Under the pieces are notes generated by a model, which had not been told where the DNA came from, ran no database searches, and saw only the letters and a program-made list of their open reading frames with translations. 45,061 bases of DNA, taken from assembly GCA_029624765.1 (NCBI GenBank), contig JARSSO010000054.1, forward strand, positions 1-45,061. Direction: 5' to 3'. Both the position numbers and the translations under genes were made by a program. The stretch comes from Candidatus Contendibacter sp. (GTDB lineage: Bacteria; Pseudomonadota; Gammaproteobacteria; Competibacterales; Competibacteraceae). Below are positions 7,346 to 16,157 of this stretch, piece after piece (position 1 is the first letter of the stretch; the number at the start of each line of letters is the position of its first letter).

Positions 7346-9976
7346 ATGGCATCGACCCAGGATCGATTCTTCCGCTACTGGGGTAAAACCCACGGCGACG
7401 ACTATCACCTTTTGGTTTATCACGCCCTGGACGTGGCGGCGGTGGGAATGGTTTGGTGGGATGCCTGCCCCGCGATCCGCAGAGCGCTCGCGCAAGCATT
7501 CCACATCGCCGCATCCGAAACCGGCCAGCTTCGGGCTTGGATGCTGTTTTTCCTCGCGCTTCACGATCTGGGCAAGCTCGATGTCCGGTTCCAGTTAAAA
7601 GCACCGGATACGCTCCGGCGGCTGTGGCCTCAATTCAGTCTGGATGATGTGGATGAATCCAAGGGAACCATCGGCAGTTTCGATCACGGTGCCAGCGGTT
7701 TCGACTGGGCTATTCGAGAATGTATCGACTGGTTCGGCGAGGTTGAAAACGCGAAAACACTCGAAGATTGCTGGCAACGCTGGCTGGCGGCGGTCACCGG
7801 CCATCACGGCGATATCGCCAGCCACGGTTCCAGCTTCCGCGCTCCCGCAGCAGAGGATGAAATCGTCGAACAGGACCGGCAAGCGCGCCGGGATTTCATC
7901 GATGCGGTCGCCGATCTGTTTCTGAAGCCCGAAGGGCTCGGTTTGACCTCGCCCGCGCTGACGTGCGAAACCGCCGCGCAACATCTGCTGGCGGGCTTCT
8001 GTTCGGTGTGTGACTGGATCGGCTCCAACACCGACGCAATGCCCTACGTCACGCCCGACCCGACCGGTTCGCTCGCCGACTATGTGAACGAACGAGCACG
8101 CGAGTTCCGCGATGGGCGATGGTTGCAACGCTTTGGCCTGATCGGCTCCGCGCGCGCCTATCAAGGAGTGAGCGCGTTGCTCAAGCCGGAGGAAACGCCC
8201 CGTGGCGTCCAAGTGCTGGTCGAGGGCTGGCCGCTGGCGCCGGGGCTGACCCTCATCGAAGCGCCCACCGGCAGCGGCAAGACCGAAGCGGCGCTGGCTT
8301 ATGCCTGGCGTCTGCTGGAAAGCGAAACTGTCGATTCCGTGGTCTTCGCGCTGCCCACGCAGGCCACGGCGAACGCTATGCTGGCTCGCGCCGAGGCTTT
8401 CGCGGCCAAGGCATTCGCCGGCGATGCAACCCATATCGTGCTGGCCCACGGCAAGCGATGGTTTCATCCGGGTTTCAAGCAATTGCTGGCCGCCGGGCAG
8501 CGACCCACCGCGCAGGGCAACCAAGAGGCGACCCGGCAATGCGCGACGTGGTTGGCGCAAAGCCGCAAGCGGGTGTTTCTCGGCCAGGTCGGCATTTGCA
8601 CGGTCGATCAGGTATTGCTGTCGGTGTTGCCGGTGCGCCATCAGTTCGTGCGGGGGTTCGGCATCGGCAAATCCGTGCTGATCGTGGACGAGGTTCACGC
8701 TTACGACCGCTACATGCACGGCCTGTTGGCCGAGGTGCTGCGCCGGCAGAAAGCGGCTGGCGGAAACGTTGTTTTGCTCTCGGCAACCTTGCCTTCCGGG
8801 GTACGCGATCGGTTGTTGGAAGCGTGGCAGGCAACTGGTAGCGAGCAGGCTCCCTACCCGGCGGTCTGGTGCGCCATGTCTGGAGCGGTGACGCCCAGCA
8901 CGGTTCCCGACGAACAACGTCCACCCCGGCGCGAGGTGGCGACCGAGCTATTCAAGCTGCCCGGCGCTTTTCCCGATGATGCGCTGCTGGATCGTCTCAT
9001 CGCCGCCGGACAAGCCGGCGCTCGGGTCGCGGTGATATTGAACCTGGTTGACGACGCCCAGCGGCTTGCCCGGTTATTGCGCGAACGCACCGCGCTACCG
9101 GTCGATTTGTTCCACGCCCGCTACCGCTTTGGCGACCGGCAGCGCCAGGAGGCCGCGACACTCGAGCATTATGGCCGCAAGGCCACGCGAGAAGGCGGAC
9201 GCATTCTGGTGGCGACGCAAGTGGTCGAGCAAAGCCTGGACCTGGATTTCGATTGGCTGGTGACGCAAATCTGTCCGGTCGATTTACTGTTCCAGCGCCT
9301 GGGACGACTCCATCGCCACCAGCGTTGCCGTCCACTTGGCTTTGACTCGCCCCGCTGCGTGGTGTTGTCGGTCGAGGGCGACGATTACGGCGCTCACAAA
9401 CTGATTTACGGCAATACGCGGGTGCTGTGGCGCACCGAACGCTTGCTCGCGCAGACCGACCGGATCGAGTTTCCCGACGCTTACCGGGGTTGGATCGAAC
9501 CCGTTTACCGAGAGGATGACTGGGACGGCGAACCTGAAGCGGTGAGCGACGATTACTGGAAATTCCATTGCGAGCAAGGCGCCGCCGAGAAAGCCGCCAA
9601 GGAGATGATTTCGCTACGGCGCAAACAATATGCGGACGATGATGTGAGCATCGCCGTCAACACCCGCGATGGCGAAATGAGCTTGACCGTGCTGCCCGTG
9701 CGAACGGATGGGCGGCTGCTCGACGGTTCCAACATTGACGCGATGGACGACGGGCAACGGGCCGAAGCCTTGAATTTGAACACGGTCCCGGTCCCTTACA
9801 GTTGGAGACGATCCGCGTTGTCGGGTTGCCCCCAAGACGATGAAGACCGCTATCGGCTGGCATTTGTCGCGGATACCGTCGGCGCGTGGGTCAGCCGGCT
9901 GGGCAAGCATGTCTTTCGCTACACCGAGGATGTTGGGCTGGAGCGGGGCGTGGGTGACCTGCCGCCCACGCTTTGA
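7346..9976 (+). CDS. cas3: Cas3 nuclease-helicase, type I-E
   Basis: 876 aa, normal for type I-E. The N-terminal HD nuclease domain has FLALHDLGKLDVRFQ with H73-D74 and a second metal-site stretch TGHHGD near 150. The SF2 helicase part has Walker A (EAPTGSGKTEAAL, about 305-317), the DEVH box (VDEVHAYDRY, about 447-456), SATLP, ATQVVEQSLDLDFD and QRLGRLHRH. Cas3 is recruited by Cascade after target binding, then nicks and degrades the displaced strand. The start MASTQDRFFRYWGKTH matches the usual type I-E beginning. All motifs look intact, so the protein is probably active. It lies 275 bp upstream of the Cascade genes, which have their own promoter. Confidence 0.97.
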   Translation: MASTQDRFFRYWGKTHGDDYHLLVYHALDVAAVGMVWWDACPAIRRALAQAFHIAASETGQLRAWMLFFLALHDLGKLDVRFQLKAPDTLRRLWPQFSLDDVDESKGTIGSFDHGASGFDWAIRECIDWFGEVENAKTLEDCWQRWLAAVTGHHGDIASHGSSFRAPAAEDEIVEQDRQARRDFIDAVADLFLKPEGLGLTSPALTCETAAQHLLAGFCSVCDWIGSNTDAMPYVTPDPTGSLADYVNERAREFRDGRWLQRFGLIGSARAYQGVSALLKPEETPRGVQVLVEGWPLAPGLTLIEAPTGSGKTEAALAYAWRLLESETVDSVVFALPTQATANAMLARAEAFAAKAFAGDATHIVLAHGKRWFHPGFKQLLAAGQRPTAQGNQEATRQCATWLAQSRKRVFLGQVGICTVDQVLLSVLPVRHQFVRGFGIGKSVLIVDEVHAYDRYMHGLLAEVLRRQKAAGGNVVLLSATLPSGVRDRLLEAWQATGSEQAPYPAVWCAMSGAVTPSTVPDEQRPPRREVATELFKLPGAFPDDALLDRLIAAGQAGARVAVILNLVDDAQRLARLLRERTALPVDLFHARYRFGDRQRQEAATLEHYGRKATREGGRILVATQVVEQSLDLDFDWLVTQICPVDLLFQRLGRLHRHQRCRPLGFDSPRCVVLSVEGDDYGAHKLIYGNTRVLWRTERLLAQTDRIEFPDAYRGWIEPVYREDDWDGEPEAVSDDYWKFHCEQGAAEKAAKEMISLRRKQYADDDVSIAVNTRDGEMSLTVLPVRTDGRLLDGSNIDAMDDGQRAEALNLNTVPVPYSWRRSALSGCPQDDEDRYRLAFVADTVGAWVSRLGKHVFRYTEDVGLERGVGDLPPTL

Positions 9977-9991
9977 AAACGGCGCAAAACT

Positions 9992-10014
9992 CCCCTCTCC
10001 CGCAAGGAGAGGGG
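9992..10014 (+). repeat. Perfect 9-bp hairpin downstream of cas3
   Basis: CCCCTCTCC and GGAGAGGGG form a perfect 9-bp stem around a 5-nt CGCAA loop, 16 bp after the cas3 stop. No T-run follows, so it is not a classic intrinsic terminator. Very similar hairpins are common dispersed intergenic elements in Proteobacteria. It may protect the cas3 mRNA 3' end. Confidence 0.6.
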
Positions 10015-10189
10015 CTGGGGTGAGGACCGTACAAAAACGCTTAAACCCCACCGTGGTGGGGAACGAAACCGCAGAAAACTCCTTCAGGCTGATCTACGCG
10101 GTGCATCCCGGCGTCCATCCCTTCCGGGAACAGGGCCGCAATATTGTACGCGATCCTCGAAAAATTATTTTTTTCATGCTGAGCTACTC

Positions 10190-10218
10190 TTGATATTTTC
10201 ATATTAAGCCCCTACACT
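10190..10218 (+). promoter_or_regulatory. Sigma-70-type promoter of the Cascade-adaptation operon
   Basis: TTGATA (10190-10195) and TACACT (10213-10218) are separated by exactly 17 bp and lie in an AT-rich stretch between cas3 and cas8e. Transcription would begin near 10225, giving a short leader before the cas8e start. This would allow separate control of Cascade and cas3. Confidence 0.6.
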
Positions 10219-10251
10219 GACGCCCGTTGACTTGCCATGAGAGAAATTATG

Positions 10252-11763
10252 ATGAATCTACTCGATTCGGCCTGGATTCCCGTTCGCGCCGACAACGGCG
10301 TTGGCCCATTCCGCCTGCTGACCTACGAAGAACTGCTCTGCGGTGACCAGCATTGGGCGATCAGTCTGCCACGCGATGACTTGGAACTGGCCTGCACTCA
10401 ATTATTGGTATGCATGACGCAAGTGATATTCCTGCCGCTGGACGATGGCGCGCTTCGATCCCATATCGCCAAGCCTCTCAGTCCCGAACAGTTCGCCGAA
10501 CGGGTTGCCCCTTTCCAGGACTGGTTCGATCTCGACCACCCTGCCCGACCGTTCATGCAGATCCGGGGAGTGCAAGCCAAGGAAGTCACGCCGATTCAGA
10601 AGTTGCTGATCGGCTTGCCGGAGGGCAACAACCACGCCTTTTTCAACGAAGTCGGTGAAGTGACGCGCTTGGGGCCGGCAGTCGCCGCCATCGCGCTGTT
10701 CAATCAGGCGATGAACTGCCCCAGTTTCGGCGGCGGCTTCAAGGGTGGCCTGCGCGGCGGTGCGCCCGTGACCACGCTGGTGGCGGGGCGCGATCTCCGC
10801 GAAACCGTAGGGCGGAATGTTTTGACCTTGCCTCGCGTGCGGGAGCGGCTACCCGACTACGAACCGGATTTTTCCCGCGACGTGCCGACCTGGATTCGAC
10901 CGATCCGCGACAAAGAGATTATTCACGTCCACCAAATCGGGTTGGCTCGCGGACTGTTCTGGCAACCGGCGCATGTGGAACTGGTAAAAGCCGAACAGGC
11001 GGCATCATGTGACATGGTGGGAGGCGATTCGGGCGCGGCCTATTCCGGATTTTGCAAGGAAAAATTCAATTTCACGGTAGACGGTGTATGGCCGCATCCT
11101 CACGGGGCGCGCATTGACGCCATTAAAAAAGGCGTCTTGGAAAAAAAATTCATCTCTTTCACCACGACCGCCCCAGCCTGGACGCTTTTATCTGAATTTT
11201 TTGTGCCGCGTGATCTGAACGACTCGAACGGCAAGGAAGGGTGTAGTCCCGCCGGACCTGTCCTGCAAGCTGGCGATCTCTACCCGCGAGAAAAGCTGCA
11301 TTTGTTAGTTGGCGGTTATCGCAACAAGCAGGCGTCCATACTCGAACGTCGACATGAACTGATTAGCTTGGCCAATAATTGGCATGATAACAAGGATCGT
11401 CTTACGCAGTTAGTTGAATTGGGAAAAAAGGCCAGGAAAATCCTGCGAGGGCAACTCTGGTTCGCCGCGCAAGGCCATAAGGATGGAAAACTAAAAGGAA
11501 TCGGTGTCTCAATCGATACTTTCGGTGAAAAGTTATACTATAACCGAACTGAAATTTTATTTTACGAGATCTTTGATAATGAAGCGACTTTCAAGGAATG
11601 GAAGAAAGCCAAGGGGGATTTCACCGAAAAGCTCGCTTCCATTTGCAGAAATATTTACGAGGAATTGACCGATCCTTACGCGCATAAACCGGAGCTGGTG
11701 CCGATCATTGCTTGGGCCCGGCGCAGACTAAACAAGGAACTTACGGAGAAAATCGCTTTATGA
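10252..11763 (+). CDS. cas8e: Cas8e (Cse1/CasA), large subunit of type I-E Cascade
   Basis: 503 aa, the usual length. I start at the ATG at 10252 because MNLLDSAWIPVR is the canonical Cse1 beginning; in-frame ATGs at 10237 and 10249 are alternatives. Family features include the N-terminal LLDSAWIPVR and the internal ARGLFWQPAHVEL and NCPSFGGGFKGGLRGG stretches. Cse1 recognises the PAM, starts DNA unwinding and recruits Cas3. It overlaps cse2 by 4 bp (ATGA), so translation is coupled and subunit levels are probably tied together. Confidence 0.95.
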   Translation: MNLLDSAWIPVRADNGVGPFRLLTYEELLCGDQHWAISLPRDDLELACTQLLVCMTQVIFLPLDDGALRSHIAKPLSPEQFAERVAPFQDWFDLDHPARPFMQIRGVQAKEVTPIQKLLIGLPEGNNHAFFNEVGEVTRLGPAVAAIALFNQAMNCPSFGGGFKGGLRGGAPVTTLVAGRDLRETVGRNVLTLPRVRERLPDYEPDFSRDVPTWIRPIRDKEIIHVHQIGLARGLFWQPAHVELVKAEQAASCDMVGGDSGAAYSGFCKEKFNFTVDGVWPHPHGARIDAIKKGVLEKKFISFTTTAPAWTLLSEFFVPRDLNDSNGKEGCSPAGPVLQAGDLYPREKLHLLVGGYRNKQASILERRHELISLANNWHDNKDRLTQLVELGKKARKILRGQLWFAAQGHKDGKLKGIGVSIDTFGEKLYYNRTEILFYEIFDNEATFKEWKKAKGDFTEKLASICRNIYEELTDPYAHKPELVPIIAWARRRLNKELTEKIAL

Positions 11764-12224
11764 CATCCTCCATCCATCCAGATTTACCGGATTTCGTCGC
11801 GTTAAAAAAACGATTTGATGATGAAATGACCGCCGGCCAAAAAGCGGAGTTGCGCCGGGCGGCGCAGCCGGAAGACCTAATGCTGAAGCCAGCTTTTTAT
11901 CGGCTGCTGCGTGGTAAAAAGCAAAACTCTCAATATCTGCGTATCGCCTTCTTGCTGCCTTGGGTCGAACACCAATCCACTGCCACCCATTTTGGGATCC
12001 AGTGCGCCAAGGCCAAAGTGAACGAAATACGGCTGTTTCAAATCGCCCGTAGCGATGACCCTGCGGATATGATCCAACTGCGACGGGTTGCCATGCAAAT
12101 CAAACCCGATGTAGATTGGGTTCGCTTCGGTAACATGCTTTGGTTTTGGGGACCGCTTGCCAAACGCGATCTAATCGAAAACTATTACCTCGCCCAATAT
12201 TCAGTCAAAGGAACCAGCGAATGA
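11760..12224 (+). CDS. cse2: Cse2 (CasB), small subunit of Cascade
   Basis: 154 aa. The ATG at 11760 overlaps the cas8e stop (ATGA). The protein is basic and mostly helical, with AELRRAAQPEDLMLKPAFYR and a C-terminal arginine-rich region, in line with the Cse2 family. Two copies normally line the belly of Cascade and hold the displaced strand. The gene in turn overlaps cas7 by 4 bp. Confidence 0.93.
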   Translation: MTSSIHPDLPDFVALKKRFDDEMTAGQKAELRRAAQPEDLMLKPAFYRLLRGKKQNSQYLRIAFLLPWVEHQSTATHFGIQCAKAKVNEIRLFQIARSDDPADMIQLRRVAMQIKPDVDWVRFGNMLWFWGPLAKRDLIENYYLAQYSVKGTSE

Positions 12225-13483
12225 ACATCAACAAGAATTTCCTGAATTTCCATGTTCTCATGTCGCACAGCCCGTCTTGCCTCAATCGCGACGACATGAA
12301 CATGCAGAAAACCGCCATGTTTGGCGGCAAGAATCGAGTGCGGATTTCCAGTCAATCGCTGAAACGCGCTATCCGTAAAAGCGCGTACTATAAAACTCAC
12401 TTTGGTCAACCTTCAACCCGCACTCGTGAACTTGAAATTTTGATACCGCGCTTTGTCGAAGCGTTGCGTGATGAATTTGATCAGGATTTGATCGCCAAAA
12501 CGATGGAGCTATTTGTCAGAGCCAAGGTAGAAGATGATCAAGTGGAAGAAACCGAGGATCAAGAAGAAGACTCCAGCGGTAATGAGAGGAAAAAGCTGGC
12601 CGTGGCTCCTTGGGCCCTGGAAGAAATTCGGGCGCTATGCAATATCGTCAAGGATGTGGCGCTGACGGACGAAGAAATGAATAAAGCGCGTGAAAAGGCA
12701 GCCAAGCAAAAAGGCAAGAAGAAAAAATCGGAGCAGGAATTGATCGATGATGCATTGACCGCCAAGCGAGTTAAAGCGGTTGATAATAATATCCGCTTGA
12801 TTCGTCAAGCGATGAACTCGGCGCTGGACGTCGCGCTTTCCGGGCGCATGGCGACCTCCGGCCTGATGACTAGCATTGACGGAGCCCTGGCCGTCGCTCA
12901 CGTTCTGACCACCCATGCGGTGGAGCCGCAGGACGTGGATTGGTTTACTGCGGTCGATGACCTGAAGGAAGACACCGGCGAGGTTGGCGCGGGTCATTTG
13001 GACACGCAGCAGTTTTCCGCCGGTGTGTTTTATCGCTACGCCAGTCTTAACTTGAAGCAATTGCAAGTCAACTTGGGATTGATTCCTGATATGGACAGCG
13101 ATGAAACCTCTGAATCCCATCAACGGGCCTTGGATATCGCCCGGCATGTGCTCCACCTGCTGGCCACAATCGTTCCCAGCGCCAAACAGCAATCCTTCGC
13201 CGCTCACAATCTGGCTGATTTTGCTTTGGTGAGCTTCAGCGACATACCTATTTCACTGGCCAACGCTTTTGAAAAGCCGATAACACAGGCGCGGGGTGGC
13301 GGCTATATCGAACCTTCGATCCAAGCTTTGGCAAATTACTGGGAGACGCTCAACACCTTTCATAATTTGGAAGAAAATGCTGTTGCCGCTTCGTCGCGTT
13401 CATTTAATTGCCCTGCCAGGCTGAAACTGGCGCAATCCCTACCGGAAATCGAAGTTTGGATCATCAATGGCGGCCAGGATTAA
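12221..13483 (+). CDS. cas7: Cas7e (Cse4/CasC), backbone subunit of Cascade
   Basis: 420 aa, starting at the ATG overlapping the cse2 stop. The beginning (FLNFHVLMSHSPSCLNRDD, GGKNRVRISSQSLKRAIRKS) is diagnostic of Cas7e. Six copies normally coat the crRNA spacer. It is longer than the E. coli protein (363 aa). The extra length seems to be a highly charged insert at about 107-180, with an acidic block (EETEDQEEDSSGNE) followed by a lysine-rich block (KAAKQKGKKKKSEQE). The conserved C-terminal part (FSDIPISLANAFEKPI, GGYIEPSIQALANYW) is intact. Confidence 0.95.
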   Translation: MNINKNFLNFHVLMSHSPSCLNRDDMNMQKTAMFGGKNRVRISSQSLKRAIRKSAYYKTHFGQPSTRTRELEILIPRFVEALRDEFDQDLIAKTMELFVRAKVEDDQVEETEDQEEDSSGNERKKLAVAPWALEEIRALCNIVKDVALTDEEMNKAREKAAKQKGKKKKSEQELIDDALTAKRVKAVDNNIRLIRQAMNSALDVALSGRMATSGLMTSIDGALAVAHVLTTHAVEPQDVDWFTAVDDLKEDTGEVGAGHLDTQQFSAGVFYRYASLNLKQLQVNLGLIPDMDSDETSESHQRALDIARHVLHLLATIVPSAKQQSFAAHNLADFALVSFSDIPISLANAFEKPITQARGGGYIEPSIQALANYWETLNTFHNLEENAVAASSRSFNCPARLKLAQSLPEIEVWIINGGQD

Positions 13484-13493
13484 GGGGGTTGCC

Positions 13494-14171
13494 ATGCCGC
13501 AATTTCTGATACTTCGGCTTGATGGTCCCATGCAGGCTTGGGGAATGCATACTTACGAAGATTTCCGGCCTTCCAACAATTTTCCTACCCGAAGCGGTTT
13601 GCTGGGCTTGATCGGCGCGTGTTTGGGGCTGGACCGAAAAAATTGCCCAGCGCTGGAGCGCCTTTCGCAAAGCTTGGAATTCACTGTCCGCGTGGATCGC
13701 CAAGTTAGCCGTCCCGGCGAGGAAAAACCACGGGATAAGGACATCCTCAAACTACGCGATTTTCACACCGTATCCGATGCGCGAAAAGTGGATGGATCGA
13801 GGAATCAATATCCGATTGTATCCCAGCGGGAATATCTTCACGATGCTGCGTTTACCGTGGCGGTCATGGAAAAACCGAACGCCGGCTATTCCTTGCGTCG
13901 GATTATTGAAGCGTTGCGCCGGCCGCTTTATACGCCGGTCCTGGGTCGACGTTCCTGCCCGCTCGCCCGGCCCTTGCTCGAAAGCGGCGAGGTAGTGGAA
14001 GCGGAGAATGCGAAAGCTGCTCTCGACTTGATCCCGCTGCGCAGAGGGTTGATTTACGCGGAGGGCGAGGCGATGATCAACGCTCGGCTTCTTCCGATCC
14101 GAGATGTACCTCTGCACGGCCGCCATCGCCAATTCGGCGCCCGGCGAATCTACGTCCATGCACCGGATTAG
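13494..14171 (+). CDS. cas5e: Cas5e (CasD), crRNA 5'-handle-binding subunit
   Basis: 225 aa from the ATG at 13494, preceded by a GGGGG motif. The start MPQFLILRLDGPMQAWGMHT is the canonical Cas5e N-terminus (RRM-like strand with LxGPxQAWG). The C-terminal region (DVPLHGRHRQFGARRIYV) is also typical. Cas5e caps the 5' handle of the crRNA and contacts Cse1. It lies 10 bp after cas7. Confidence 0.95.
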   Translation: MPQFLILRLDGPMQAWGMHTYEDFRPSNNFPTRSGLLGLIGACLGLDRKNCPALERLSQSLEFTVRVDRQVSRPGEEKPRDKDILKLRDFHTVSDARKVDGSRNQYPIVSQREYLHDAAFTVAVMEKPNAGYSLRRIIEALRRPLYTPVLGRRSCPLARPLLESGEVVEAENAKAALDLIPLRRGLIYAEGEAMINARLLPIRDVPLHGRHRQFGARRIYVHAPD

Positions 14172-14191
14172 AAGAGTTAAGGGAGATTCAA

Positions 14192-14830
14192 ATGTTTATC
14201 AGCCGCGTGGAAATACCTTGGGTCACCGTGCAAAATCCTTATGAAATTCACCGTTGTTTATGGCGATTGTTTCCCGATCAAACGCGGGAATTACGCCGGA
14301 GTTTGCAAGAAGAGCGGAATGGGTTTTTATTCCGCATGGAAGATTATCAAACGGGCCGACCGGCACGCTTTTTAGTGCAATCCCGCCAGCGCCCGACCCC
14401 TGCCCCTTTGGTTCAGACTTTAGGTTGCCGAGAGTTTCATCCGCAACCCCAAATCGCGCAACGATTAGCGTTCCTGCTAACCGCCAATCCGATCAAAACC
14501 ATCGCGGACGTACAGAAAGACGAAAAACCTGGCAAGCGTCCCAACAAGCAGGGGAAATTCAAGTGCCGGGTGCCGCTGATTCACGAAGAGCAGCAACGGG
14601 ATTGGTTGATCCGCCAGTTGACAGCGGCGGCGGATGTTGAGACGGTCGCGGTGTTACCGCATTCTCCGCTGTATTTCCGCAAGGGCCAGCTTGGCGGCAA
14701 GGTGACGACCGCCACTTTTGAGGGAGTATTACGGGTTAAAGCGCCAGATATTTTGACGCGGATGCTGGAAAACGGAATCGGCCCCGCGAAAAGTTTCGGT
14801 TGCGGCCTGCTGTTGGTTCGGCGTGCTTGA
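14192..14830 (+). CDS. cas6e: Cas6e (CasE), CRISPR RNA endoribonuclease
   Basis: 212 aa, usual for Cas6e. Recognisable parts are MFISRVEIPW, the conserved YEIHRCLWRLFPD (the His in this block is a catalytic candidate) and the glycine-rich loop near the C-terminus, GIGPAKSFGCGLLLVRRA. The enzyme cuts the repeat RNA 3' of its hairpin to give crRNAs with an 8-nt 5' handle and remains bound to the hairpin. The repeats here can form a suitable 7-bp stem with a 4-nt loop. Confidence 0.95.
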   Translation: MFISRVEIPWVTVQNPYEIHRCLWRLFPDQTRELRRSLQEERNGFLFRMEDYQTGRPARFLVQSRQRPTPAPLVQTLGCREFHPQPQIAQRLAFLLTANPIKTIADVQKDEKPGKRPNKQGKFKCRVPLIHEEQQRDWLIRQLTAAADVETVAVLPHSPLYFRKGQLGGKVTTATFEGVLRVKAPDILTRMLENGIGPAKSFGCGLLLVRRA

Positions 14831-14842
14831 GGGGCGGTTGAC

Positions 14843-16052
<1,210 letters not shown>

Positions 16053-16157
16053 GATATGATTTTGAATTACCGGAAACTCGCTTTACGGTTCAAGCGCCGA
16101 TTCGGTGGATTTTTTGGGCTTCCTTTTTCTCTGAATTAACATCGGGTTAGGGGAAGA
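16053..16157 (+). promoter_or_regulatory. CRISPR leader
   Basis: A 105-bp, relatively AT-rich stretch between cas2 and the first repeat, including T-rich runs near 16109-16130. Its position at the end with perfect repeats, next to cas1-cas2, marks it as the leader that carries the array promoter and integration signals. I found no convincing IHF consensus and no confident -35/-10 pair. Confidence 0.7.

Noticed and set aside
9992..10014. cas3 transcription terminator
   Set aside because: The hairpin is perfect but lacks a following T-run, so it is listed only as a repeat.
16053..16157. IHF site in the CRISPR leader
   Set aside because: AATCAA occurs in the last codons of cas2, but the second half of the consensus does not match at the required spacing.
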